The position numbers and the translations under genes were made by a program. The notes under the pieces were generated by a model that worked only from the letters and a program-made list of their open reading frames with translations, ran no database searches and had not been told where the DNA came from. From positions 1-64,000 of the forward strand of contig CAZNDG010000001.1 of the NCBI GenBank assembly GCA_964571695.1: a stretch of 64,000 bases of DNA. Reading direction: 5' to 3'. The stretch's first letter is position 1. Each line of letters opens with the position of its first letter. Of the stretch, positions 25,018 through 33,722 are shown piece by piece. The DNA comes from UBA8958 sp964571695 (GTDB lineage: Bacteria; Desulfobacterota; Syntrophia; Syntrophales; UBA8958).

Positions 25018-26529
25018 TCACTTACCAGACTGATAGGGATCCCATTCGTAGCCCCATACCTCGCCGTGATAGGGCAGTTTGTAGCCGCGGCGCTCATCGT
25101 AGGATGGATACCTCCTGGTTCCACCCTCCCGGGGCAGCATGGAAACGGGAAATTTCGGTGCCAGCAGGCCGTGTTTTCGGGCCTCTCTTTCCAGCCATTC
25201 CCGGTCGTCGGGATGGGCGATGGAGATGAGGGCCGCCGCCCGTTCGTAGCCGTTGAGACCGCGGAGATTTACAATTCCGTATTCGGTGCAGATATACTGG
25301 CTGAACTGGGCCGGGACATCCACTGAAGATCCCTCCGGGAGGAAGGGTACGATCCGGGAGGTCCCGTGCTTGCTGCGAGACGTCATGGCCGCGACACCAC
25401 GCCCACCGCGGCTCTGGCCGCAGAAGACAATGAAGTTGAAATACCCCCCGGTGCTCGAGATCGGTCTTTTCTCATAGAATCCGGAACACTGCTGGCCGAG
25501 AAGATCGACGGCGATGCAATTGTTTATGGCAATCATGTTGTCCAGGCGGGTCAGGTTGTAGAGATTGTTGGTGTAGTTGATGTCGTAAACCGCCATGTGC
25601 GGGTTCCGGTGGATCGTATTGTAGTACCACGCTACTTCCACCGGAAAGGCAAAGGTATAGACGCTCTTGCCCCGGTCCGCGGGCAGGGTTTTGTACCTGT
25701 TGGTTACCTGACCCGATTCGATGAGCTTGATAAGCCCGGCATTTAGCATCTCCGTATGGATCCCCAGGTCCTTGAACCCCGCATCCGCCATGGCGCCTAC
25801 ACATGCCGAAGGCAGGGTTCCAATGCCAAGCTGGATGACGTCCCGGTCCCGCATGATCGTCATGATATGATCGGCAATCGCCTGCTCTTCCGGGTTGGCC
25901 CGAATGGACTTCTCGTTGATCTGCGGCCATTTGTATTTCTCGACGTCCACCTCTACCCAGTAGTCGATATCGTCGATGTGAAAGGTGTTCATCCGTCCCC
26001 CTTCGGCCCATGGATAGTCGGAACGGATTTCCATGACGCATTTCCGGGCGCACTGGGCGAAAATGGCGGCATTGTTGGTTCCATAGGAAAAGTTCACGAA
26101 GCCGTGTTCGTCGAACGAGGTGGCTGCATTCCACCACCAGTCTAGGCCGCGCTTTTCTCTCTCGGCATGGACGAAGCGGTAATGTGTGTTCCAGACCCCC
26201 ATCGCCCAACCCCATTGGGCCCAACTGGTGACGTTGTTTTCGTCTCTGGCCTTGCGGTTCCAGGGAAAGAAGAAATACTCATGAAAGGCATGGTATTCCT
26301 GACGGGGATCGACCTGTTGGAATTCCGGATGGGGGAAGAACATCGCATAGTTCCATAGTTCGATGTCCCGGAGGTTCGGCCCGATGCGCCGGGCCAGTTC
26401 CTTCATGCATACCGTGGAGTCTCCACCAACGGAACCGGGCTGGATCCAGTCGCCGGATTTTACCATATCGAGAATCTGTCCGGGGGTGCGCTTTTTATCC
26501 CTTATTTTTTGCTGGATCGGTGTGGTCAT
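25018..26529 (-). CDS. Acetyl-CoA hydrolase/CoA-transferase family protein
   Basis: The 503-residue protein belongs to the Ach1/Cat1-type group of class I CoA-transferases, which exchange CoA between acetate and another acyl group or hydrolyse acetyl-CoA. Visible family blocks are DLGIHTEMLNAGLIKLIESG, TGGYFNFIVFCGQSRGG (oxyanion and CoA-binding region) and YGIVNLRGLNGYERAAALISIAHP. The N-terminal half is longer than the 430-440 residues usual for butyryl- or 4-hydroxybutyrate-CoA transferases and includes a Trp-rich section (WGWAMGVWNTHYRF). The ATG at 26529 follows GAGGAAG. The substrate pair cannot be read from sequence. Co-direction with satP suggests a role in acetate production or activation. 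Confidence 0.85.
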   Translation of the reverse strand: MTTPIQQKIRDKKRTPGQILDMVKSGDWIQPGSVGGDSTVCMKELARRIGPNLRDIELWNYAMFFPHPEFQQVDPRQEYHAFHEYFFFPWNRKARDENNVTSWAQWGWAMGVWNTHYRFVHAEREKRGLDWWWNAATSFDEHGFVNFSYGTNNAAIFAQCARKCVMEIRSDYPWAEGGRMNTFHIDDIDYWVEVDVEKYKWPQINEKSIRANPEEQAIADHIMTIMRDRDVIQLGIGTLPSACVGAMADAGFKDLGIHTEMLNAGLIKLIESGQVTNRYKTLPADRGKSVYTFAFPVEVAWYYNTIHRNPHMAVYDINYTNNLYNLTRLDNMIAINNCIAVDLLGQQCSGFYEKRPISSTGGYFNFIVFCGQSRGGRGVAAMTSRSKHGTSRIVPFLPEGSSVDVPAQFSQYICTEYGIVNLRGLNGYERAAALISIAHPDDREWLEREARKHGLLAPKFPVSMLPREGGTRRYPSYDERRGYKLPYHGEVWGYEWDPYQSGK

Positions 26530-26718
26530 AAAAAACTTCCTCTAATTTGAAATGCTCAATAAATATGGATATTACTCGTCTTTTATTCTGGACAACTCTG
26601 AATTTGCTTAATCTTTCCCCCAGTGGTTGTCAAGAAATTTTCCCGGACGAAGCGCCTTGGGGATTGCACGGACTACTGTTTTGGGCTATGTTCAAGTTAA
26701 TAGACAAGGAGGAAGCGC

Positions 26719-27510
26719 TTGGATTTCATCATCACCACCCCTAAAGAAGCCGCCACGGTCATCATCATGCGACCGGCCCGCCAGGCGGACAACGGACCCT
26801 TTGAAGTCCTGATGGTTCACCGCCATCCGGACAGCTCGTTTGTTCCTGAGTGTTATGTATTCCCGGGGGGGTGTATCGATATGGAGGACTGTGGGCCGGA
26901 GATGATCCCCTATTGTCTGGGCCGGGACCGGGAAACGGCCATGGGCATTCTTGGCGACATGCCGACGGAGGAAATGGCTCTTGGGGCATGGATCGCCGGC
27001 ATCCGGGAAACGTTCGAAGAGACGGGGATTCTGCTGGCCCATACCCCGTTGGCCAAAGAAGACCTTGATCGGCACCGCCGCCGGCTGCTGGCGGGGGAAA
27101 CGACTTTTTTCCAATTGGTTCGTGATGAGCGGTGGCTTTTGGCCGGGGACCATCTGGAGTATTTCGCTCACTGGATAACCCCGGAATTTCTGCCGTTGCG
27201 TTACGATGTCCGTTTTTTTATCGCCCGGGCCCCGGAGGAACAGGTCGCCTGTCCCGATGGGATTGAACTCACCGGGCATGTCTGGACAACACCCCGTCAT
27301 GCCCTGGCGGAATATGCCGCCCACCGCTTCCCCATGGTCCTCCCAACCATCATGACCCTACGCGAACTGGCGGATCATGAAAGCATCCCCGGCGTTTTCG
27401 CGGCCGCGCGCAGGAAGAATGTCCCCGCCATCCTGACGAAAGTGGAAACCAGGGATGATTGCCTGGTGGAAATCATGCCCGACGGGACGGTCTTCAGTCC
27501 CGTTAAATAA
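26719..27510 (+). CDS. NUDIX hydrolase (NUDT19-like)
   Basis: NUDIX hydrolases cleave nucleoside diphosphates linked to another group. The N-terminus (AATVIIMRPARQ...EVLMVHRHPDSSFVPECYVFPGGCIDMED) matches the NUDT19/RP2p-like subgroup, whose mammalian member cleaves CoA and acyl-CoA. The NUDIX box ends in IRETFEETGIL near residues 94-104, with the essential RE and EE residues present. Length is 263. The start is TTG at 26719 with a very strong AAGGAGG 6 bases upstream; the next in-frame ATG would delete the first beta strand. It is divergent from the CoA-transferase gene (189-base gap). Confidence 0.8.
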   Translation: MDFIITTPKEAATVIIMRPARQADNGPFEVLMVHRHPDSSFVPECYVFPGGCIDMEDCGPEMIPYCLGRDRETAMGILGDMPTEEMALGAWIAGIRETFEETGILLAHTPLAKEDLDRHRRRLLAGETTFFQLVRDERWLLAGDHLEYFAHWITPEFLPLRYDVRFFIARAPEEQVACPDGIELTGHVWTTPRHALAEYAAHRFPMVLPTIMTLRELADHESIPGVFAAARRKNVPAILTKVETRDDCLVEIMPDGTVFSPVK

Positions 27511-27553
27511 GGGCAAAAAGCTGCCCGGCAGATAAGGAGAGTTTTACGAGATC

Positions 27554-28237
27554 ATGCCCGGAAGCAAACTGACCGCAAAAAAACTTTTAGCTATCAATAT
27601 CAAGGGTTTCCTTCACGACGAAGAAGCCGTCCGTCTCTACGATCTCGCCCGGGTGGCAAGCCGACTTGGTCCCTGCCTGGAGATCGGGAGCTACTGCGGC
27701 AAATCCGCTGCCTTTATCGGTCTGGCCTGTCGTCAAAACCATGCCGTGCTGTTTTCCATCGATCATCACCGTGGCTCGGAGGAGCAGCAGCCAGGCGAGG
27801 CCTATTTCGATCCGGAACTGGTCGATCCCCGAACGGGAGGAGTGGACACCTTCCCGATCTTTCGGCGGCTTATCGATACACTGGAACTTGCCGACACCGT
27901 CGTTCCCATCGTCGCCCCATCCACCGTCGCCGCCCGTGCCTGGAGCACTCCTTTGAGTCTCGTCTTCATCGACGGCAGCCATACCTTCGCCTCCGCGTAC
28001 GCCGACTACTCCTCCTGGTCATCTCATCTTGTAACGGGCGGGGTCCTGGCGATCCACGACATCTTCGACCATGCCGGCAGCGGCGGTCAGGCGCCGCATA
28101 GCGTCTATCGCCTGGCCCTAACTTCGGGACTTTTCACCGAACTGCCCATGACCCGTACCCTGGGAGTCCTCCAGCGGACCAGCGTCACGGCCATCCCGCC
28201 GGCCGCGCAAAGAGTTTGGGAGGACCTGAATAGGTGA
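27554..28237 (+). CDS. Class I SAM-dependent methyltransferase (Methyltransf_24 type)
   Basis: The 227-residue protein has the Rossmann methyltransferase motif I in a variant form (CLEIGSYCGKSAAFIG, residues 37-52), an acidic motif II (LFSIDHHRGS) and the later LVFIDGSHTFASAYADY strand-helix. This pattern is typical of Methyltransf_24 proteins often found in polysaccharide or cell-envelope clusters. The ATG at 27554 follows AAGGAGAG. It is 43 bases downstream of the NUDIX gene and probably co-transcribed. A hairpin CCCCGG...CCGGGG at about 28242-28261 follows without a T tract. The substrate is unknown. Confidence 0.75.
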   Translation: MPGSKLTAKKLLAINIKGFLHDEEAVRLYDLARVASRLGPCLEIGSYCGKSAAFIGLACRQNHAVLFSIDHHRGSEEQQPGEAYFDPELVDPRTGGVDTFPIFRRLIDTLELADTVVPIVAPSTVAARAWSTPLSLVFIDGSHTFASAYADYSSWSSHLVTGGVLAIHDIFDHAGSGGQAPHSVYRLALTSGLFTELPMTRTLGVLQRTSVTAIPPAAQRVWEDLNR

Positions 28238-28335
28238 TTCCCCCGGCTTCTTGCCCGGGGCGCACAAGGAAATGACCGGCGGTGGTCCGGTGATTGATGG
28301 TCTTTCCTGGTTCCTTTCGGGGCTTCCGGGCCTTC

Positions 28336-29928
28336 TCAGCCCGGTAAGACGTCGATCCGATTGTTGTGCGTCCAGTACCAGGGGCATTTTTTTCCGCTTC
28401 GCTCGTCCTTGAGAAACCCTTTGGCGATGAAATCGTCTATCGTCCGCCGCGCCAGGGAATCGTCACTCTCCGTTTCCGCGATCAAAAGGCGGCAGAGTTG
28501 CTCCCGGGAAACCGCTTCCCCTCCCCCGTCCCCTGCCCGGCCAAGCCTTTCGATCAAATCCTCGGAAAGAAGACGATAAACGAACTGGGTGCGAAAATAT
28601 CCGGCGACGAGGAGATCCTCTTCCGGCGTATTGGCGCTCGTCTGATAATTCCGGACCTGTCTCCGCCAGCCGGCCATGATCTCCCCTTCGAATCTATCCA
28701 CGAAGGCATTTATGTCTTCCGGCTCCAAACGGGAAGTTCTGGTGATGGCCCGGTTGGCGTCATACTTTGTCCAATCATCGGTGAGTATCTCCAGATCGTA
28801 CTTGGCTACCTCTTCCCGTACCGTTGTCCCCGGGAAGGGCGCCAGGATATGATAGCCGTAAAGAGATCCTAAAGAAGAGGCAAATTTTTCGGTGTCTTCG
28901 AGAGTTTGGGGCGACTCACCGGGCAGGCCGACCACAAAGGAGGTATGGGCGAGGATGCCGACTTCGTTGCAAAGACTCACCGCCCGGCGAACCTGATCGA
29001 GGGTGATCCGTTTCTTGATCCGCGCCAGCATCTCCGGGTTTCCCGATTCGACTCCAAAGCTGATACTGTCACACCCCGTTCTTTTCATGATCTCCAGCGT
29101 CTCCCGGTCCACGGTATTGACCCGGGCAAAGGCGCTCCATGTAAAGCGCAACCCCCGCCTTTGAATCTCTTCGCATACCTCCCGCACCTTTTTCCGGTCT
29201 GACACGAAGAGGTCGTCGGCAATATTGACACGATCGATTCCATAGGACAGGATCATGGCGATTTCATCCACGACCAGGGACGCGGACCGCCGGCGCAGCT
29301 TTTTACCCACCATCCGCCGGCCCTGGCAGAAGATGCACTCATAGGGGCACCCACGTCCGGTAATGATGCTGATGGGGTATCCCAAGGCCCGATAGCGGGA
29401 AAGGGGCAGCAGGTGACGGGCAGGCAGGGGCAGGGAATCCAGATCGGTAATGTATTCGCGTGGTTCGTTCACCATCACCGTACCGTTGTTCCGGTAGGCG
29501 ATCCCCCTGATCCGGGGCAGCGCCGCTAAGTCAAAGCCGGCATTCACCAGGACGCCGATCGTCTCCTCTCCCTCTCCCATGACAATCAGATCTATTTCGG
29601 GATATGCATGCAGGGTAGCCGCCGCCGTGAAAGAGACATGGGGGCCCCCCATGACCGTCACCAGATCGGGACGGTATCTTTTGGCTTCCGACAAGATCTC
29701 GGCGGCCGCAGGAAAATTAAGGGTTACGGATGTCGCTCCGATAACGTCCGGCTGAAAGGCATCCATCTCCTCGTGGAGTTTTTCCCGGGTATAGCGCCGG
29801 ACGATGTAGTCGAAGATCCGCACCTCCGCCCCGGCGGCCAAAAAGGCGGCCGCCACATAACCAACACCCAGGGGCGGCGCCGGCGCTTCGGCCAGCGGAT
29901 AGGGCGGGGCGATAATCACTACTCTCAT
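28336..29928 (-). CDS. B12-binding domain radical SAM protein
   Basis: The 530-residue protein combines an N-terminal cobalamin-binding Rossmann domain (about residues 1-140, with PPLGVGYVAAAFLAAG and VMGGPHVSFTA) and a radical SAM domain. The cluster motif is GRGCPYECIFC, the CX3CX2C that holds the 4Fe-4S cluster. Relatives catalyse methylations or other radical rearrangements on unactivated carbons in lipid, hopanoid and antibiotic pathways. A C-terminal helical extension of about 130 residues follows. The gene is last in the 28336-34379 operon, 24 bases after the acyltransferase. Cobalamin binding by an explicit DxHxxG motif is not evident, so corrinoid use is likely but unproven. Confidence 0.82.
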   Translation of the reverse strand: MRVVIIAPPYPLAEAPAPPLGVGYVAAAFLAAGAEVRIFDYIVRRYTREKLHEEMDAFQPDVIGATSVTLNFPAAAEILSEAKRYRPDLVTVMGGPHVSFTAAATLHAYPEIDLIVMGEGEETIGVLVNAGFDLAALPRIRGIAYRNNGTVMVNEPREYITDLDSLPLPARHLLPLSRYRALGYPISIITGRGCPYECIFCQGRRMVGKKLRRRSASLVVDEIAMILSYGIDRVNIADDLFVSDRKKVREVCEEIQRRGLRFTWSAFARVNTVDRETLEIMKRTGCDSISFGVESGNPEMLARIKKRITLDQVRRAVSLCNEVGILAHTSFVVGLPGESPQTLEDTEKFASSLGSLYGYHILAPFPGTTVREEVAKYDLEILTDDWTKYDANRAITRTSRLEPEDINAFVDRFEGEIMAGWRRQVRNYQTSANTPEEDLLVAGYFRTQFVYRLLSEDLIERLGRAGDGGGEAVSREQLCRLLIAETESDDSLARRTIDDFIAKGFLKDERSGKKCPWYWTHNNRIDVLPG

Positions 29929-29952
29929 GCTTGTTTTCCTTTTTCTTACGGC

Positions 29953-30675
29953 TCAATCCTCGGGGCCGGGTCGCATCAGGGATCGGAGCCAACCTCCCCA
30001 GGTATTCCCTTGGAGCAGGTGCCGGTCGATGACGTCGAATTCCGCGGCCAGACACTCCGGCCGGGCAAACCAATCCGCCCGGGTTTTTATCGGTCGCTCC
30101 CGTTCGAGTTCCTTCAGGACCATGGCGGGATTGCCCCCGGCGATTACATTTGCCGGGATGTCTTTCCGGACCACCGATCCGGCGCCGATGATGCTGTTTT
30201 CCCCGATCATTACGCCCTTGCAGATTATGGCGCCGTCGCCTATCCACACGTTGGCGGCAATATGCACCGCCGCGGATTGGCCGACGGAAAGGCTGCGGTC
30301 ATAGATGCCGTGCCAGTCGGAATCGGTGACGAAGGCCCCCTGGGCCAGCATGCAACTGTCCCCGATGGTGATTTCCCGAGCGGCGCTGATTCGCACCCCC
30401 GGACAGATCAAACAGCAATCGCCGATGGTAATTTCCCCCTGTCCGGCAAAATTCGACCATACGGTGAGCCGGACCCTTTTGTCCGGGGCGGCGATGATAT
30501 GGGCGTGATCGCCCAGCCGCACCGGCCCGCCGAATACTTCTACATACCATGGCTTCATAAAGAGCGGCTCGTTACCCAGATGATCGAACTGGGGACGGAG
30601 AAAGCGTTCGGTGTACCACCGCTGAAACAGCAGGTGGAGGCGCTTCAGTCGGTAAGGCCTCGAATCTCTTCTCAT
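29953..30675 (-). CDS. Left-handed beta-helix (hexapeptide) acyltransferase
   Basis: The 240-residue protein has the repeating hexapeptide pattern of the LbH acyltransferase fold (IGDCCLICPGVRISAAREITIGDSCMLAQGAFV and later IGDGAIICKGVMIGENSIIGAGSVV). It is followed by the IPANVIAGGNPA turn typical of the maltose/galactoside/sugar O-acetyltransferase group. Such enzymes transfer acetyl or longer acyl groups to sugar hydroxyls or amines, working as trimers. An N-terminal arm (about 55 residues with RRWYTERFL-type basic residues) could contact membrane or lipid. It lies 18 bases after the preceding gene in the operon. Confidence 0.82.
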   Translation of the reverse strand: MRRDSRPYRLKRLHLLFQRWYTERFLRPQFDHLGNEPLFMKPWYVEVFGGPVRLGDHAHIIAAPDKRVRLTVWSNFAGQGEITIGDCCLICPGVRISAAREITIGDSCMLAQGAFVTDSDWHGIYDRSLSVGQSAAVHIAANVWIGDGAIICKGVMIGENSIIGAGSVVRKDIPANVIAGGNPAMVLKELERERPIKTRADWFARPECLAAEFDVIDRHLLQGNTWGGWLRSLMRPGPED

Positions 30676-30693
30676 TTGTAAATATTATCCGCC

Positions 30694-31752
30694 CTATCCA
30701 TCCTCCCGATCCGGACCCCGCCAATATCCGCCGCGCCAGGATCGGTGGCTGAAGAGGCGGGCGGCCGGGGTGATGCTTCGCAGGGCATCATAGGCCAGAA
30801 TTACCGCCGCCGCCGTCCATGTCGTCTTTTCGTCCGGCCAGATCACGCCGTCGGGAAAGGTCACTCCCATCCAGTACGCACCATCCGCGTATTTCTTGTC
30901 GGCAAGCCATGAAAAAACCGTTTCCGCACCTTCGAAATCCCCAATCGCCGCCAGCGTCAGCACCAGTTCCGAGGTTTCCGCCATGGTCACCCAGGGTCGC
31001 TCGCAAACGCAGCGGACCCCCCATCCGGGCGCGGTGTATTTATCCCAATAGCGTTCAAGGCGTTTCCCGGCGTCCCGTCCCGTCACGGCGCCGCAGAGAA
31101 TCGGATAATACCAGTCCATGGAAAAACGGGCCTTGATCATGTTGAAATGACTGGGAGGATCACTGATTGCCCGGCAGAGTCCGGCCAGGGCCCGGTCCCA
31201 GGAAGTCGTCTCCATGCCGAGCCGCCGGGCGATGCTCATTCCGCACTTCAAACTCATATAAATGGAGCTCGATCCCGTCAGGAGGGCCATTCGATCCGTA
31301 GCGCCATGCTCGTTTTTAGCCCAGTAGATCTCTCCCGTCGGCGCCTGCATGTCCACGGCGTAATCAAGTCCCGCCTTCACCGTCGGCCACATCCGGCGGA
31401 GGAATCCCGCATCCCCGGTAACCAGATAATGATGCCAGACCCCGACGGCGATGTAGGCGGCAAAGTTCGTTTCCCTGGTCCCGTCTTCCACTGCCCCGTC
31501 CCGGATTGCGGAACACCAACTGCCGTCCGGAAGTTGCGTGGCGACCATCCAGGCATACGCCCGCTCCGCCGCTGCTACCTTGCCGGCCACGCTGAGGCCC
31601 ATGGCGCTCTCCACATGGTCCCAGGGATCCGTCTTCCCACCCACGGACCAGGGGATCTCGCCGCTGTCCCTCTGTACCTTCATAATGAATGCAGCCAGGC
31701 CTTCCACATCGACAATCGCCGGTTCCGGACAGGGTTCGGCACCCAGTTTCAT
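30694..31752 (-). CDS. Alpha/alpha-barrel protein, prenyltransferase-like fold, function unknown
   Basis: The 352-residue product is rich in paired helices of the six-hairpin or toroidal class. It resembles proteins annotated as prenyltransferase/squalene-oxidase repeat or unsaturated glucuronyl hydrolase-like. Visible features are repeated Trp-rich turns (SGEIPWSVGGKTDPWDHVE, MVATQLPDGSWC, GEIYWAKNEHGATD, DGVIWPDEKTTWTAA). Conserved Asp/Glu next to Trp suggest a carbohydrate- or isoprenoid-binding cavity. No signal peptide is seen. It starts 3 bases after the methyltransferase stop. True function is unknown; glycan processing is the best guess from the neighbours (GT4, methyltransferase, acyltransferase). 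Confidence 0.6.
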   Translation of the reverse strand: MKLGAEPCPEPAIVDVEGLAAFIMKVQRDSGEIPWSVGGKTDPWDHVESAMGLSVAGKVAAAERAYAWMVATQLPDGSWCSAIRDGAVEDGTRETNFAAYIAVGVWHHYLVTGDAGFLRRMWPTVKAGLDYAVDMQAPTGEIYWAKNEHGATDRMALLTGSSSIYMSLKCGMSIARRLGMETTSWDRALAGLCRAISDPPSHFNMIKARFSMDWYYPILCGAVTGRDAGKRLERYWDKYTAPGWGVRCVCERPWVTMAETSELVLTLAAIGDFEGAETVFSWLADKKYADGAYWMGVTFPDGVIWPDEKTTWTAAAVILAYDALRSITPAARLFSHRSWRGGYWRGPDREDG

Positions 31753-31755
31753 AAA

Positions 31756-32460
31756 TCAATTTCCCTTCTTCATGTAATAGACGACGCTCTTGGCGATGAG
31801 CGGATCGAGAAGCCTCTCCAGCGTCCGGACGGACATCGGATGGGTCATGATATCCCATTCGAGGAATTTTCGATAGAGTTTCACGACGGGTTGATCGTCG
31901 TTTTTGTGGCCCACCAGGCACTTTAGCCACCAGTAGGGGGCGTGGAGTGCATGTTTGAAACGGACGGCGGTGCAACTCGTTCCGGCATCCTCCAGGAGCC
32001 GCCTCAATTCCCGTTGTTTGAAGATCCGGATATGTCCTCCCGGCTCTTCATGGTAGGAACGGGATAAAAGCCAGCAGATCCGCTCCGGCAGATAGCGGGG
32101 AACGCTGACGACCAACTCCCCTCCCGGCTTGATAATGCGGACTATTTCCGCTGCCGCCTCATGGTCCTCCGGGATATGTTCCAGGACTTCGGAGCAGATC
32201 ACCACATCGAAAACCGCATCCCGGAAAGGCAGGCGGGTTACATCTCCCTGGAAAACGCCCCATTGTCCCCCCTTTTCCGCCGCCAAATGGGAAAGATAAC
32301 CTCGGGTCCGGCAGAGATCATCCCAGCGCAAATCCACGGCGCAGACATCCACGCCGATCCGTCGGAAGGCTTCGCAGATATGACGCCCCTGGCCGCAACC
32401 GGCATCCAGGACCCGCATGCCCGGCGCCAGCGCCAGCCTATTGAAATCGACGGTGAGCAT
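31756..32460 (-). CDS. Class I SAM-dependent methyltransferase (UbiE/Methyltransf_11 type)
   Basis: Motif I is RVLDAGCGQGRH near residues 14-25 and motif III is VFDVVICSEVLEHIPE, both diagnostic of Methyltransf_11. The 234-residue length is normal. The start is taken as ATG 32460, giving MLTVDFNRLAL. A start at 32502 would lengthen the overlap with the upstream GT4 gene from 23 to 65 bases and adds residues unlike the family. GGAAG precedes the ATG on the minus strand. The gene sits between a glycosyltransferase and the barrel protein; sugar O-methylation or lipid methylation is plausible. Confidence 0.82.
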   Translation of the reverse strand: MLTVDFNRLALAPGMRVLDAGCGQGRHICEAFRRIGVDVCAVDLRWDDLCRTRGYLSHLAAEKGGQWGVFQGDVTRLPFRDAVFDVVICSEVLEHIPEDHEAAAEIVRIIKPGGELVVSVPRYLPERICWLLSRSYHEEPGGHIRIFKQRELRRLLEDAGTSCTAVRFKHALHAPYWWLKCLVGHKNDDQPVVKLYRKFLEWDIMTHPMSVRTLERLLDPLIAKSVVYYMKKGN

Positions 32461-33706
32461 CGATGACTTCCCGATAAACTTCTGCTGTCCCGCGGGCGGC
32501 ATGTTCCCAGGTCAGGGAACTCATGACCCGCCGCAGCCCCGCCCGGCCCAGATCCGCCCGCTTTTCGGGGTTGTCAAGCAGGTCTTCGATGGCCGCCCTC
32601 AGGGCAAGGCTATCCGCCGGCGGGACGAGGATGCCGGCATCGCCCACTACTTCCGGGAGGGCGCCGCCGGTGGTGCTGATAACGGGGACCCCGCAGGCCA
32701 TCGCCTCCCCCGCCGGCATTCCGAAGCCCTCGTAAAGAGAAGGAATAACCGTTAGGGTACATTCGGCGTAGTAGCGGGCGAATTCTTCATAGGCGATCCG
32801 CCCCGTAAAATGGACGTTCTCGTGGAGCCGCCACTCGTCGAGGAGACGGATGATGGCCCCGTCTTGCTTGGGCGATCCGATAACGGTGAGATGTATGGGG
32901 CGCCTTTTACCGATCTCCCGCACTGCCTCCAGAAGATAGCGTAATCCTTTCAATGGAGTATCAGCGCTGTTGGTGGTTAGTAGATGATGGGGACGGCGCT
33001 CGACATGGGGAAGGGGATAAAAATAGTCCGTATTGATGCCGTTGGGGACAACCCGGAACTTTTGGGCGGAAACCTGAAAATCCCGGCTGATATCCCGTTT
33101 GGAACATTCCGAAACGGTAATGATCCGGGCCAGTCTCCGGGTTACCCGCTTCTGCATGCGGATGAAGGAGTACCAGCGGTGGACCTTGATCTTTTTCAGA
33201 AGCCCCCGGGAAGACATCAGTTCCACGTCCCGGTCCACGGTGATGGGATGATGAATCGTCGCCAGGGTGGGGAATCCCAGCCGGGGCAGTCCCAAAAGTC
33301 CGTAAGCCAGGCACTGGTTGTCGTGAATGATGTCGTAGTCCCGTCTCCGGGAACGCAGGAAGTTGTAAACCCGCCAGCCGAAGGTGAATGGTTCGGGGAA
33401 TCCTCCGGCGCACATGGATAAATATTCGATCGAGTTCAGCGGGGATAGGAGTTCGCGAAAACGCCGCACTTCAAAAAGATGATCGGGATTGTACAGATCG
33501 AGACCGGGCAGTCGATGCAGCTTGACTCCTTCGGCCAGCACCGGATAGGGGGGGCCGGAGATAACCTCTACCTCATGATCGAGATCCAGCAGGGCCCGGC
33601 TCAGATAATTTATGTAAACCCCCTGACCGCCACAGGTGGGATTGCCCCGATAGGTCAGGAGACATATCTTCAGACGGCCATTCCTCTTAGCATTTTCCGC
33701 AACCAC
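32438..33706 (-). CDS. GT4 family glycosyltransferase
   Basis: The 422-residue GT-B enzyme has the N-terminal GGQGVYINYLSRAL acceptor-side loop and HDNQCLAYGLLGLPRLG. The C-terminal donor site holds VIPSLYEGFGMPAGEAMACG (E-x7-E) and GVPVISTTGGALPEVVGDAG. It belongs to the broad retaining GT4 group that builds lipid-linked or secreted glycans; donor and acceptor are unknown. It is the second gene of the operon, 16 bases after the PHP phosphatase gene, and its end overlaps the methyltransferase start. Confidence 0.9.
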   Translation of the reverse strand: MVAENAKRNGRLKICLLTYRGNPTCGGQGVYINYLSRALLDLDHEVEVISGPPYPVLAEGVKLHRLPGLDLYNPDHLFEVRRFRELLSPLNSIEYLSMCAGGFPEPFTFGWRVYNFLRSRRRDYDIIHDNQCLAYGLLGLPRLGFPTLATIHHPITVDRDVELMSSRGLLKKIKVHRWYSFIRMQKRVTRRLARIITVSECSKRDISRDFQVSAQKFRVVPNGINTDYFYPLPHVERRPHHLLTTNSADTPLKGLRYLLEAVREIGKRRPIHLTVIGSPKQDGAIIRLLDEWRLHENVHFTGRIAYEEFARYYAECTLTVIPSLYEGFGMPAGEAMACGVPVISTTGGALPEVVGDAGILVPPADSLALRAAIEDLLDNPEKRADLGRAGLRRVMSSLTWEHAARGTAEVYREVIDAHRRFQ

Positions 33707-33722
33707 AATATACGTTCACCTG

